A DNA stretch of 64,000 nt. Source: Nostoc foliaceum FACHB-393. GTDB taxonomy: Bacteria > Cyanobacteriota > Cyanobacteriia > Cyanobacteriales > Nostocaceae. The notes beneath the pieces are model-generated. The model searched no databases. It saw only the letters and a program-made list of their open reading frames with translations, and was not told where the DNA came from. Made by a program: the position numbers and the translations under genes. Where the stretch lies: positions 1 through 64,000 of the forward strand of contig NZ_JACJTD010000039.1 of assembly GCF_014698505.1 (NCBI RefSeq), read 5' to 3'. Positions 46,612 through 55,775 of this stretch are shown here, one piece after another; within the stretch, counting starts at the first letter, position 1, and each line of letters starts with the position of its first letter.

Positions 46612-46838
46612 TTGTCTACTACCCACTGCATTTATGCCAATGCCTACAGCGATCGCAGCAAATCCCATTAAAACAGGTTAATAAAGGATAAAGTTCGGAT
46701 TAAAATTCTCAAATTATTAGTAACTACTTCCCAAAAAAGTAACATATTATATAAATTTGATGATTTTTCTGAACTTTTAAGAGGTATCATCTATACCGTA
46801 GATTAAATTAAAAAACTTGTATAAGCCGAATCAATTTA

Positions 46839-47396
46839 GTGAACTATCCCAAAGTTTACACTTCGGAGCAAGCCTGTCCCATTAATTTAGTTGGCGAAAC
46901 GGGACAAGCGGTTCAAATTTCAATTCATGCTCCCAGTCAATATATCTGTGCCAACTGCGAACGGATATTACCAGATTGGAAACGGCAGCCATTTTTACGA
47001 GTAGTGATTGTATTACAACAATCGCGTTATCAATTAGTCGAAAAAACAGCAGAAGTAGAGTCAGAGAAAGAACGCTTGCGAGAAAAGTTTATGAGATTTG
47101 GCTGCGATTTGGCATTTAATTTGCGCGATCGCGGCTATTTAACAGACTTGATAGACCCTCGTACAGGCTATCCTTTACTGTCTCATCCCGGAGCAATTCC
47201 CCACGATGACACAGCAGTTGTCAAAGCTTTGCTCAACTATCCAGTGATTAAAAATCAATGCCGTGTGTTAGTGCATCCCGATTGGGGTGCAGCAGTTTAT
47301 CCTAGCATCTTGATATCAGAAGCTCCCCCAATTGTGATCGAATGGGTTACAAAAGGCATAGCATCTATACATGGGTGGAAAGAAATTGATTATTAG
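46839..47396 (+). CDS. MMADHC-like (methylmalonic aciduria type D homologue) protein
   Basis: The 185-residue protein has the features of the cyanobacterial proteins annotated with the MMADHC domain: GYLTDLIDPRTGYPLLSHPG, then IPHDDTAVVKALLNYPV, CRVLVHPDWGAAVYP and PPIVIEWV. In animals MMADHC helps distribute cobalamin, and the fold is related to nitroreductase-like flavin proteins. A cobalamin role in this organism is unproven. A Cys-x2-Cys-like pair (CANCERILPDW) is near residues 37-40. The start is the GTG at 46839. Confidence 0.72.
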   Translation: MNYPKVYTSEQACPINLVGETGQAVQISIHAPSQYICANCERILPDWKRQPFLRVVIVLQQSRYQLVEKTAEVESEKERLREKFMRFGCDLAFNLRDRGYLTDLIDPRTGYPLLSHPGAIPHDDTAVVKALLNYPVIKNQCRVLVHPDWGAAVYPSILISEAPPIVIEWVTKGIASIHGWKEIDY

Positions 47397-47487
47397 TCAT
47401 TAGTCATTGGTTATTTCTTCCTGATCTTCCTCATTCCTTCATATATATTGGAAATGAGGAGAATAAAAAACCAGCATTATAGAATCT

Positions 47488-48510
47488 GTGTCTATAGACA
47501 ACTTGTTCCAGGAAGCTAGGACAGTCGAAGCCTCTAGTAGTGCGGCTTGCTATTTCCCTCTCATGAGTGGACGCTACGAAGTCAAGCCGGGGATGATGCC
47601 TTTTGGTTTCTGTTTTGGTAATACTCAGTCTGATCAGCAGGTATTTCAAATTGATGATGATTTTACCCACTACCGTCAGATTAAACTTTTATCCCGTGCG
47701 GAACGGTTGAACAAGTACTATCAAACCTGCAATTATTCTCAGACTGTAGCAGGTGCGATCGCTCGTTTAATAATTAATCGCCTCACCCAAGAACACCCCC
47801 AGCATTTTAACTGTCAAAAGTCAATAGATAACATCCTGAAATTTCACAGCCAGCTGACCGGAGAAACTTTTTACCTAGATGCAAATTGGCAATTACAGCA
47901 AGTTCAAAGTAGTCCAGTTTTTCCAGCTTACGCCTCTACTCTTGATGCACTTGCAGCACAGGTACAAGAAGACCTGACAATTATCTGCCGATCTGCTGAT
48001 GGTAGGAACTGGCTGAGTGCAGTTCATCTCTGCTATCCCAATCACTGGTCAGCTGAGGAAAAAATTGGTAGAGATTTCGCTACGATACATGCACCTGTGG
48101 CTGGTATGGAAAAAATTAATCGGCGTGCAAGTGCGATCGCTAATACAATGATTACCCACAAACCAATGGTGCGCTTTGCTTGGGGCTTGAGTACCGACAC
48201 CCGCCTTAACCACCATCCCGAACCGCCGCCTGGTGTGTCAGTTAGTAAATGGCAAGGTAGAAGCTTTGATCCACAGCATCCCCAGCTTTATCTGCGAATT
48301 GAGCGCCAAGTAATTTGGGGACTACCGGAGTATGAAGCTGCACTTTTTACTATTCGTACTTACTTTAGAGATTGTGGTGTAGTGAGAAAAAACCCAGTGT
48401 TAAGGTCTAAGCTGTATGCTGCAATTCAGTCTATGGCACCAGAAGCTTTAGTATACAAAGGTTTGGTAGAGAGCAAGGCTAGTATTTTGCAGTGGCTAGA
48501 GGAGGCTTAA
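47488..48510 (+). CDS. DUF3445 / haem-dependent oxidative N-demethylase-like protein
   Basis: The 340-residue protein matches the DUF3445 family: MMPFGF near the N-terminus, VHLCYPNHWSAEEKIGRDFATIHAPVAGM in the centre, and LYLRIERQVIWGLPEYEAALFTIRTYF towards the end. Fungal and bacterial members include haem-dependent oxidative N-demethylases acting on small amines. The key central CYPNHW...K-G block is present. The substrate here is unknown. The start is GTG at 47488, 91 bp after the MMADHC-like gene and co-directional, so the two may be co-transcribed. Confidence 0.78.
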   Translation: MSIDNLFQEARTVEASSSAACYFPLMSGRYEVKPGMMPFGFCFGNTQSDQQVFQIDDDFTHYRQIKLLSRAERLNKYYQTCNYSQTVAGAIARLIINRLTQEHPQHFNCQKSIDNILKFHSQLTGETFYLDANWQLQQVQSSPVFPAYASTLDALAAQVQEDLTIICRSADGRNWLSAVHLCYPNHWSAEEKIGRDFATIHAPVAGMEKINRRASAIANTMITHKPMVRFAWGLSTDTRLNHHPEPPPGVSVSKWQGRSFDPQHPQLYLRIERQVIWGLPEYEAALFTIRTYFRDCGVVRKNPVLRSKLYAAIQSMAPEALVYKGLVESKASILQWLEEA

Positions 48511-48680
48511 TATCATGTCCGGTAAAAGACTTATCATTAAGACCGCAGGGGGCAGGGAGCAGGGGGAAAGAGAGTTTTAAGATTTTTGCATAGATGCCCT
48601 GAATAATAACTAATTAAGCGGACATGAAATAAACTATTAAATGCTATTTGCAGAGATTCGGCTGTCAATAAGGAAAAATA

Positions 48681-48803
48681 AGGGACTTCCAGAACTTAAA
48701 TTATCCAATTTCTGGACTTCACTACGACTATCCCTCCCCCTGCTCCCTGCCCCCTGCCCCCTGCCTCTATAGCGATGGTATATTTTTTTATTTGGAAGTC
48801 CCT
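48681..48803. mobile_element. MITE-C (123 bp) with AGGGACTTCC ends
   Basis: Terminal inverted repeats AGGGACTTCC (48681-48690) and GGAAGTCCCT (48794-48803), with TA next to each end. The interior includes an inner stem (TCCAGAA... / ...TTTCTGGA) and a C-rich run (CCCCTGCTCCCTGCCCCCTG). A TA-duplicating IS630/Tc1-type mover is inferred; the IS630-type remnant at 319 shows such elements have existed here. Confidence 0.65.
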
Positions 48804-48807
48804 AATA

Positions 48808-49824
48808 TCAGCTATTTTTCGGTCGCCGTAGTTGCTTGGAATTAATCGGGCCGAGAATTTGGTTCAGACTACGCAACTGTTCAGCTGTACCCATACCAAT
48901 TAGCCGATCTCCCGACATTAGAACCGTATCACCAGTGGGGCCACCGATTAAAGTCCCATCAACGCGGCGAATTGCCAGAACTAATGCCCCAGATTGCGAT
49001 CGCAATCTCGCTTTTTGCAGACTCTGACCCACAAAGGGGCAAAAAGCCGGGTCAAGTAAAAATTCTTCCATATACAATTGGCGGTCTGCACCTGTCAAAA
49101 TCCCATCTACAAAGTCCAACACTTGGGGTCTGAGTGCCGCAGCAGCCATCCGCTTTCCACCAGTAATATAGGGAGAAATCACTTCATCTGCGCCACCGCG
49201 TTGTAACTTCTGCAAAGCTTCTTCTGTACTTGCGCGGGCGATCGCCCGAATTCCTGTATTCAGAGTTTTTGCTGATAAAACAATATATAAATTTTCCGCA
49301 TCTGAAGGAAGGGCTGCAACGATACAAATCGCCCGTTCAACGCCAACTTTCAGAAGTGTGTCATCTAGGGTAGCGTCACCTTGGTATGCTGTGTAACCTT
49401 CCATCTGCGCCCTTTGTATAGATTCCATGTCTGAATCAATCACCACAAAAGGTACACCTTCTGCCCGAAATTCCTTGGCAATTTGACGACCAGTCCGGCT
49501 AAATCCACAAATGATGTAGTGTTCTGTTAGGGATTCCATTAACCGCCTCTGTTGCTGTAGCCGAATTCCTTCTTGAAAGTAGCCTTGAATAATCGCTTCT
49601 GTAAATCTGTTGACAATGTAACCGATATTCATTACACCCAACAAAATCAGGGCAATTGTAAACAATCGTCCTCGGCTACCCAGTGGGTGCGTCTCACTAT
49701 ATCCCACAGTGGCTAAGGTAATGACTGTCATGTAAGCTGCATCTTCCCATGACCAGCCTTCCACTAACGAGTACCACAAAGTGCCAATGAAGAAAACACC
49801 GCCAAGAGCGATCGCCCCAGCCAT
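48808..49824 (-). CDS. Two-helix potassium channel with TrkA-N and TrkA-C domains
   Basis: The 338-residue protein has two membrane helices (~3-18 and ~54-72) around the selectivity filter TVGYSE (39-44). A Rossmann-like RCK/TrkA-N domain follows (HYIICGFSRTGRQIAKEF, ~101-230), then a TrkA-C domain (~245-330). Such channels pass K+ under nucleotide or ion control. The ATG at 49824 has AGGAG four bases upstream. The frame continues upstream with KYKRIQKEL but with no usable start, so a slightly longer protein cannot be excluded. It is divergent from the solute-binding gene. Confidence 0.88.
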   Translation of the reverse strand: MAGAIALGGVFFIGTLWYSLVEGWSWEDAAYMTVITLATVGYSETHPLGSRGRLFTIALILLGVMNIGYIVNRFTEAIIQGYFQEGIRLQQQRRLMESLTEHYIICGFSRTGRQIAKEFRAEGVPFVVIDSDMESIQRAQMEGYTAYQGDATLDDTLLKVGVERAICIVAALPSDAENLYIVLSAKTLNTGIRAIARASTEEALQKLQRGGADEVISPYITGGKRMAAAALRPQVLDFVDGILTGADRQLYMEEFLLDPAFCPFVGQSLQKARLRSQSGALVLAIRRVDGTLIGGPTGDTVLMSGDRLIGMGTAEQLRSLNQILGPINSKQLRRPKNS

Positions 49825-50030
49825 TAACTCCTTTTGGATACGTTTATATTTTTGCTCAAGTGTTGAAAATGACGTAACAATAGTACTTTTAACCTAATTT
49901 TTCTAGTTTTCTACTAACTTTATACCATTCGTCCTTTTTAGTATATTGAAACTAAATAACTGGGCAAGAAGAAATCAAACTAAGTTACGCAACGTAAAAT
50001 TAATGAAATAGTTACGTTAAATCATTACAA

Positions 50031-50095
50031 AGACGCGATAAATCGCCGTCAAGACGAAAGACTGATTATTGTAGAGACGGCGATTTATCGCGTCT
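50031..50095. repeat. Palindrome family P (copy 3)
   Basis: AGACGCGATAAATCGCCGTC faces TGTAGAGACGGCGATTTATC..., as in copies 1 and 2. A solitary MITE-D end follows at ~50103-50116. The remaining ~170 bp before 50284 shows nothing distinct. Confidence 0.88.
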
Positions 50096-50283
50096 CTTGC
50101 CTTAACCGAACAGTATTGAGACTAAAACTACCTTATGGCTGCCCCAAAACAGCCTTGGTAAAACCATCTGAAAACACTGCCCAGTGCGTAGGCCTTGCCC
50201 GCCGCTGGCATCGCCCCAGCTATTAACTGCTCAATCACCATACTGTACTGTGTAGATAGTAGCTGTAAGGTAGATAACTAGAG

Positions 50284-52071
50284 ATGATCGCTGCTGTTGT
50301 TCGACCTCTGAATTTGGTAGTTGGTTTGCTGCTATCTTGTTGTTTCTTGCTCACAAGCTGTCACCCGACACAGATGAAAAGCAAAGCATCTCAGGTAGCT
50401 CAATTAGTTTTAGTTTCGCTAAGTGATCCAACTACTTTTAACTATGCCATTAATGACTCTCCCTACAGTGTTTTTCCTTTAATTTACAAGGGATTGATCG
50501 ATGAGAATGTTATTACTACAAAGTTGGAGCCTGGACTAGCAGAATCTTGGTCAATATCTGCCGATCAAAAGCGAATTGTTTTTACATTAAAAACAGGGTT
50601 AAAATGGTCAGATGGTGAACCTCTCACGGCAGATGATGTAGTCTTTACTTATAAAGATATTTATCTTAATAAAAAAATTCCCACTTTATATAGAGATTTT
50701 TTACGTATTGGTAACACAGAAACTTTCCCATCAGTGCAGAAACTAGATGATCTGCGAGTTGAGTTTACTTTTGTGGAACCTTTTGCCCCTTTTTTGAGAT
50801 ACGCCGAAAGACTAGCAATTTTGCCCGCTCATGCCTTGCGTTCTTCTGTATTATCCAATGATGCCAATGGTAATCCTCAGTTTCTTTCAATGTGGGGAAC
50901 CAATACTGATCCGCAAAAAATCATCTCCAATGGGCCTTACAAAATAGAAAGCTATACTCCTTCTGAACGGGTGATTTTACGACGCAACCCCTATTACTGG
51001 CGCAAAGATATTCAAAAAAATCCTCAGCCTTATATTGAACGTATTGTCTGGCAAATTATTGCTTCTACCGAAAATCAGTTACTCAGATTTCGCTCAGGGG
51101 AACTGGATAATTTAAATGTGACACCAGCAGTATTTGGGTTACTCAAGAAAGAGGAAAAGCGAGGCAAATACATTATTTACAATGGTGGAACTACTGCGGG
51201 TTTTAGCTTTGTGGGTTTCAATCTTAACCAAGGTCGCGATCGCAAAGGTAAGCCTTTTATAGATCCAATTAAATCTCGATGGTTTAATAACTTAGTTTTT
51301 AGGCAAGCAGTCGCTTATGCCATTGATCGCAACCGCATGAAAACTAATATCTATCGCGGTTTAGGGGAAATCCAACATTCGCCAATTGCTGTTCAAAGTC
51401 CCTATTACTTGTCCCCAGCAGCAGGGCTAAAAATTTATGATTATAATCCCCAGAAAACTAGGCAGATGTTGTTAGAGGCTGGGTTTAGGTACAACTCCCA
51501 AAAAGAACTGTTAGACCAAGATGGAAATCGGGTGCAATTCAATCTCTTGGTGAAATCGGAAGATCAATCAAGAATCGATGCCGCAGTTCAAATCCAACAA
51601 GACCTCAGTCAAATTGGGATCAAAGCAGATATGCAGGTAGTCAGTTTTAACGTAGTATTGCAAAAGCTGCTCTCTCGTCGAGATTGGGATTGTTATGTAG
51701 GTGCGTTTGGTGTTCCCGGTGCAGATGTTGAACCTAATCTTCTATCTTTATTTTGGACTAGTCAAGGCTCATTTCATCAGTTCAACCAAGGTGCTCCACC
51801 AGGAAAACCCCCACTCCAAGGATGGGTAGTTTCTGAATGGGAGAGAGAAATTGACAGTCTTTTTGACGCAGGAGTCAAAGAACTAGACCAGAGCAAGCGC
51901 AAGGCGATTTATGACAGATTTCAGCAAATCGTTGCTGAACAGTTACCGATATTCTGCCTTGTGAATCCAATCTCATTTCAGGCAGTGCGTGAACGTGTCA
52001 ATCCCATCAAGTTTTCTGCCTTGGGGCCGACTTTTTGGAATATTGATGAACTGAAAATCACAGAAAAATAA
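50284..52071 (+). CDS. ABC transporter substrate-binding lipoprotein, family 5 (peptide/oligopeptide)
   Basis: The 595-residue protein has a lipoprotein signal peptide ending in the lipobox LLTSC (Cys ~26) and the family 5 layout: LEPGLAESWSISADQKRIVFTLKTGLKWSDGEPLTADDVVFTY, then RRNPYYWR, FRQAVAYAID and a C-terminal QQIVAEQLPIFCLVNP. It would bind peptides or other solutes in the periplasm for a Dpp/Opp-type ABC importer. No permease or ATPase gene is adjacent, as usual for cyanobacterial solute-binding genes. Start at ATG 50284. Confidence 0.9.
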   Translation: MIAAVVRPLNLVVGLLLSCCFLLTSCHPTQMKSKASQVAQLVLVSLSDPTTFNYAINDSPYSVFPLIYKGLIDENVITTKLEPGLAESWSISADQKRIVFTLKTGLKWSDGEPLTADDVVFTYKDIYLNKKIPTLYRDFLRIGNTETFPSVQKLDDLRVEFTFVEPFAPFLRYAERLAILPAHALRSSVLSNDANGNPQFLSMWGTNTDPQKIISNGPYKIESYTPSERVILRRNPYYWRKDIQKNPQPYIERIVWQIIASTENQLLRFRSGELDNLNVTPAVFGLLKKEEKRGKYIIYNGGTTAGFSFVGFNLNQGRDRKGKPFIDPIKSRWFNNLVFRQAVAYAIDRNRMKTNIYRGLGEIQHSPIAVQSPYYLSPAAGLKIYDYNPQKTRQMLLEAGFRYNSQKELLDQDGNRVQFNLLVKSEDQSRIDAAVQIQQDLSQIGIKADMQVVSFNVVLQKLLSRRDWDCYVGAFGVPGADVEPNLLSLFWTSQGSFHQFNQGAPPGKPPLQGWVVSEWEREIDSLFDAGVKELDQSKRKAIYDRFQQIVAEQLPIFCLVNPISFQAVRERVNPIKFSALGPTFWNIDELKITEK

Positions 52072-52149
52072 CTAATTCATAATTCGTATAGATCACCCTT
52101 GATAACGAGGCTGACTTTTCACGTTATGTGGAAAAGGTAACGATTAACC

Positions 52150-52200
52150 TAACCCCCTAACCCCCTTCTCGATGCGGGAAGGGGGAAATTCAAAGTCTCT
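52150..52200. repeat. C/G-rich dispersed repeat, interrupted by MITE-B
   Basis: CCTAACCCCCTAACCCCCTT, CGGGAAGGGGG and AAAGTCTCTC match the family at 31667 and 40548. The expected continuation TTTTTAGGAGAGAG resumes after the MITE-B at 52376. Confidence 0.75.
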
Positions 52201-52386
52201 CTTTTTTTAGGCTACGGTGTACACACATCTCTGTACAAAACCAAAATCGTTGTAGATCCTCCTAAATCCTCCTTAAAAAGGAGGACTTTGAATCTATTCC
52301 CCCCTTAAAAAAGGGGGGTTAGGGGGGATCAAAACGTTGTAGGGCTAGGTTATTAGACTTGTGTGTACACCGTAGCTTTTTTTAGG
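52201..52386. mobile_element. MITE-B (164 bp) with 11-bp target duplication
   Basis: Perfect 16-bp inverted repeats CTACGGTGTACACACA (52212-52227) and TGTGTGTACACCGTAG (52360-52375) are flanked by the exact direct repeat CTTTTTTTAGG (52201-52211 and 52376-52386). The core contains the C/G stem seen in MITE-A and MITE-D. It inserted into a C/G-rich repeat. After it, 52387-52651 holds no gene beyond the argD promoter region. Confidence 0.82.
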
Positions 52387-52651
52387 AGAGAGAAATAGAA
52401 GTGAGGTTTTCCAGATGCCGCTGAATTGTCAGGATAACGAGGACGGGCTGCGCCTATGCAAATTGCCTGTCGCTCATCCTCTTGCTCAAGTGTTGAGTAC
52501 AAAGTTTTTTTCACCACCGCCATGCCTTTGAGCTTATATAAGCGTTAGCTTAAGAAGAAGTACGAGTTGTGCTAAATAAAAAGTAATTTTTAGGGATTTC
52601 TAGGAAACTAGTAAATAACTATATGATGAAAAACTCTCAGGAGGAGCGGTA

Positions 52652-53935
52652 GTGAGCCTACAAACTCTCGTTGACCAAGCCACCATCCCCCCAGATTCAG
52701 GGTCTGTAGCATCTAGCCCCTTTGATGCAGATAGCTTTAATGAAGCTGTCATGTCTACCTACGGCCGGTTTCCCTTAGCCCTAGAACGGGGTACTGGATG
52801 CCGGGTTTGGGATACACAGGGGCGTGAATATCTGGACTTTGTAGCGGGAATTGCCACTTGTACTTTGGGACACGCCCACCCAGTTATGGTAGAAGCGGTA
52901 ACACGTCAAATCCAGAAGCTGCACCATGTCTCTAATTTGTACTACATTCCTGAACAAGGTGAATTAGCAAAATGGCTCGTTGATCATTCCTGTGCCGATC
53001 GCGTATTTTTCTGCAATTCTGGAGCTGAAGCTAACGAAGCCGCAATTAAACTGGCGCGGAAATATGCCCACACAGTATTAGACATTGAAAAACCGATTAT
53101 TTTAACCGCCAATGCCAGTTTCCACGGACGGACTTTGGCAACAATTACTGCCACTGCACAACCGAAGTATCAAAAGTATTTTGATCCTTTAGTTCCTGGT
53201 TTCCACTACGTAAATTACAACGATATTAACGCTGTGGAAGTGGCGATTAGCGAGTTAGATGAAGGCGATTACCGTGTAGCAGCAATTCTGATTGAGCCAT
53301 TGCAGGGAGAAGGCGGTGTGCGTCCGGGAGATGTTGCCTACTTCAAAAAGCTCCGGCAGATTTGCGACGAAACTGGCGTTTTGTTGATTTTCGACGAAGT
53401 GCAAGTTGGTATGGGGCGCAGTGGCAAATTATGGGCTTACGAATATCTCGGCGTTGAACCGGATATTTTCACCAGTGCCAAAGGCTTAGGTGGCGGTATC
53501 CCCATCGGTGCAATGATGAGCAAGAAATTCTGTGATGTTTTTCAACCAGGGGAACACGCCAGCACCTTTGGCGGAAATCCTTTTGTGTGTGGTGTGGCAC
53601 TCAGTGTCTGCCAGACATTGGAACGGGAAAATATTTTGCAGAATGTGCAAGATAGGGGTGAACAATTGCGATCTGGATTGAGAGCGATCGCAGCGAAATA
53701 TCCTCAACACATTAGTGAAGTTCGGGGTTGGGGTTTAATCAACGGTTTGGAGTTGCGAGCCGACATTGCGCTAACCGCAGCCGATGTCGTCAATGCTGCC
53801 ATCAACGAGGGCGTATTACTTGTACCAGCCGGGCCAAAAGTAATCCGGTTTGTACCACCGCTAATTGTCACAGAAGCGGAAGTAAACACTGCCTTGGAAG
53901 CTGTGGATCAGGCGATCGCAACTCTCACAGCTTAG
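52652..53935 (+). CDS. argD: Acetylornithine aminotransferase
   Basis: This 427-residue class III PLP aminotransferase contains YGRFPLALERGTGCRVWDTQGREYLDFVAGIA, FCNSGAEANEAAIKLARK, the pocket segment LLIFDEVQVGMGRSG and the PLP-binding Lys in TSAKGLGGGIPIGAM (~residue 276). It converts N-acetylglutamate semialdehyde to N-acetylornithine in arginine biosynthesis. The start is GTG at 52652 with AGGAGGAGCGG upstream. The last ~20 bases of the gene, including the stop, belong to a 30-bp tandem duplication. Confidence 0.94.
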   Translation: MSLQTLVDQATIPPDSGSVASSPFDADSFNEAVMSTYGRFPLALERGTGCRVWDTQGREYLDFVAGIATCTLGHAHPVMVEAVTRQIQKLHHVSNLYYIPEQGELAKWLVDHSCADRVFFCNSGAEANEAAIKLARKYAHTVLDIEKPIILTANASFHGRTLATITATAQPKYQKYFDPLVPGFHYVNYNDINAVEVAISELDEGDYRVAAILIEPLQGEGGVRPGDVAYFKKLRQICDETGVLLIFDEVQVGMGRSGKLWAYEYLGVEPDIFTSAKGLGGGIPIGAMMSKKFCDVFQPGEHASTFGGNPFVCGVALSVCQTLERENILQNVQDRGEQLRSGLRAIAAKYPQHISEVRGWGLINGLELRADIALTAADVVNAAINEGVLLVPAGPKVIRFVPPLIVTEAEVNTALEAVDQAIATLTA

Positions 53936-53975
53936 GTAATCAAAATCGCAACTCTCACAGCTTAGGTAATCAAAA
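53916..53975 (+). repeat. 30-bp tandem duplication across the argD stop codon
   Basis: The unit TCGCAACTCTCACAGCTTAG plus GTAATCAAAA occurs twice, exactly, at 53916-53945 and 53946-53975. The first copy contains the argD stop codon (TAG). The protein end is unaffected. Confidence 0.92.
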
Positions 53976-54013
53976 AGCGAGGATAAGTGTTTATGCTTAT
54001 CTCTCGCTTTTTC
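53972..54013 (+). terminator. Rho-independent terminator of argD
   Basis: AAAAAGCGAGGATAAG pairs with CTTATCTCTCGCTTTTT (one or two mismatches) around an 8-nt loop, with a T-run, 37 bases after the argD stop. Confidence 0.85.
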
Positions 54014-54102
54014 TTAGTTTTATATTAAGTTTCACTAAAATTATTGATTTTTTAAAGTATATATGCGTTGAGTATCCTTATCCCCGCGTCCCCACGTTCT
54101 CT

Positions 54103-54711
54103 TCATTCTGGAGAAATTTCCCGATAGGCTTGCCGACACTGCTCATAATTGTCTGGCAAAATCTCGGCATTACCAAAACATAATTGCTCGTGAGTAGTAA
54201 TTAAAGTTTCATAAGGCTGTATGGGAGTCACAGACGATCGCAGCAATTGCAGATATTCTCCATCTGTGCGGCTGAGTTTGTGGGGTGCGATAGCGTTTTG
54301 ATGCAACTGCTGCAACATCGCTAAATAAATACAACGGCAAGCCTCACGGTAGTTACCTTGACGGTAAAATTGTTGCGATCGCTCCAACAAAAGGGTTACG
54401 GATGCCTCACTGGAGCCAGCTTTTACGCGAAAATCAGTGAGATTGCCACTTCTATTCAGCCAAGAATATAGATAAGGACTGAATTCTCGCCATAATCGCC
54501 AACCCACCCAAGCTATAAATAAGCCTACTACCAGCCAAAACAGGAATTTTAGCAACTCACCAAGCCTTGGGCTAATCGACCATCCAGTAGGCAATTCTGG
54601 CAGAACTCGTTCAAAGCGGTAAAACTGGTATTCCCACCATTCTCCCACTTGTTGTTGGAATTGAGACAACTGCCAACTCCAGCTAGTTTTTTCAAAAGTA
54701 TCTGTAGGCAT
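54103..54711 (-). CDS. DUF4129 domain membrane protein
   Basis: The 202-residue protein has a cytoplasmic Trp-rich N-terminus, one membrane helix (LLKFLFWLVVGLFIAWVGW, ~54-72) and a C-terminal DUF4129 domain. That domain is seen in LLERSQQFYRQGNYREACRCIYLAMLQQLHQN and EYLQLL. DUF4129 proteins often accompany transglutaminase-like or DUF58 genes, but none is adjacent here. Function unknown. The start is the ATG at 54711. The stop is about 90 bp from the argD terminator, convergent. Confidence 0.8.
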   Translation of the reverse strand: MPTDTFEKTSWSWQLSQFQQQVGEWWEYQFYRFERVLPELPTGWSISPRLGELLKFLFWLVVGLFIAWVGWRLWREFSPYLYSWLNRSGNLTDFRVKAGSSEASVTLLLERSQQFYRQGNYREACRCIYLAMLQQLHQNAIAPHKLSRTDGEYLQLLRSSVTPIQPYETLITTHEQLCFGNAEILPDNYEQCRQAYREISPE

Positions 54712-54769
54712 AGGGGGGAGTGGGGAACTGGGGACAAGGGGAGAAGGGGGAATAACTTATATCCAATGA

Positions 54770-55255
54770 CTAATGACTAATGACTCTTGACTTTTTTATC
54801 ATTATCCAGCCGGTAACAACAAGTAGCGCACCGAATGCAAGAAATCCCAGATCCCAAGCTAACTCATTTGGCCCTGGTTTCACATGATGGATACCGAGAA
54901 TTTGGTGGTCAATTAAACCTTCAACCAAGTCAAACAACCCAGTCCCAATCAGTATTGACCCTATAAAGGTCTGTGATGACCAAGGGACATCATCACGCCC
55001 TCCAGCACGCCATAGTAAGACAACTCCTATCACGGTGAATACCCAATCCAAGGTATGAAATAATCCATCCCATACCATGTTCAAATCTATATTCGCCGTG
55101 TTGTTCAGAGGTCGAATGTTACTGAGCATGTGATGCCACTGGAGGAGCTGATGCAGTAAAATTCCATCAATAAACCCTCCAAGACCCACACCAAGAAAAA
55201 TTCCAGCAGTAATTAGTGGTGCGCGTCGGTTGGGAGTTTCACTTTTCGCCTCCAT
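54770..55255 (-). CDS. DUF2243 membrane protein
   Basis: About 161 residues with four membrane helices. The family signatures are present: GFIDGILLHQLLQWHHMLS in the first helix and LFDLVEGLIDHQILGIHHVKPG in the third, each rich in His and Asp and possibly metal-related. The function of the family is not known. The ATG at 55255 is chosen over 55267 because GAGG lies seven bases upstream. Transcribed leftward ahead of the DUF4129 gene, ~60 bp apart, perhaps together. Confidence 0.85.
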   Translation of the reverse strand: MEAKSETPNRRAPLITAGIFLGVGLGGFIDGILLHQLLQWHHMLSNIRPLNNTANIDLNMVWDGLFHTLDWVFTVIGVVLLWRAGGRDDVPWSSQTFIGSILIGTGLFDLVEGLIDHQILGIHHVKPGPNELAWDLGFLAFGALLVVTGWIMIKKSRVISH

Positions 55256-55352
55256 TGTCAACCTCATAGATAGGCTTTTTTACCAAAATACAACTCTTTT
55301 AGGAGAAATATCTTCTATCTTGAGGCAAGTACGATCGTTCAATTTAATTTAA

Positions 55353-55745
55353 TCAATCTTTAAATTTAATCTGCATACCCGCTTTGGCTGGGTCGAAATC
55401 TTGGGGAAAATGGGTGCTGCGATCGTAGTCTGCTTTTTCCAGGTTCGCTCCTTTGAGATCGGCTTGGCGGAGATTAGCTGACATTAACAATGCTCCCCTG
55501 AGATCGGCATCCTTCAGATTAGCTTGACCCAGATCGGCAAAGCTGAGGTCAGTTCCCCTTAAATTAGCGCCACTCAAATTAGCTTCACTCAAGTCAGCAT
55601 AACTGAGGTCAGAACCTTTCAAGTTAATGCCTTGCAAATCAGCATTACCCAGTTCTGCTTTACTAAAGTCCCGTTTTCCTGCTGCATAACTCTCTACAAG
55701 AGTAGCGGCACTATTTATGGGCTGTTGAGAGTTGACTTCAGGCAT
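55353..55745 (-). CDS. Pentapeptide-repeat protein
   Basis: The 130-residue protein contains about 16 consecutive A(D/N)LXX-type pentapeptides (e.g. ADLSEANLSGANLRGTDLSF), spanning roughly residues 27-108. These form a right-handed quadrilateral beta helix. A short non-repeat C-terminus (YDRSTHFPQDFDPAKAGM) resembles that of many cyanobacterial members. No transmembrane segment. The function is unknown. It follows the Rrf2 regulator gene by 30 bp in the same direction and may share its transcript. Confidence 0.9.
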   Translation of the reverse strand: MPEVNSQQPINSAATLVESYAAGKRDFSKAELGNADLQGINLKGSDLSYADLSEANLSGANLRGTDLSFADLGQANLKDADLRGALLMSANLRQADLKGANLEKADYDRSTHFPQDFDPAKAGMQIKFKD

Positions 55746-55775
55746 ATAACAGCCTCACAGATTATTACTTTCATC

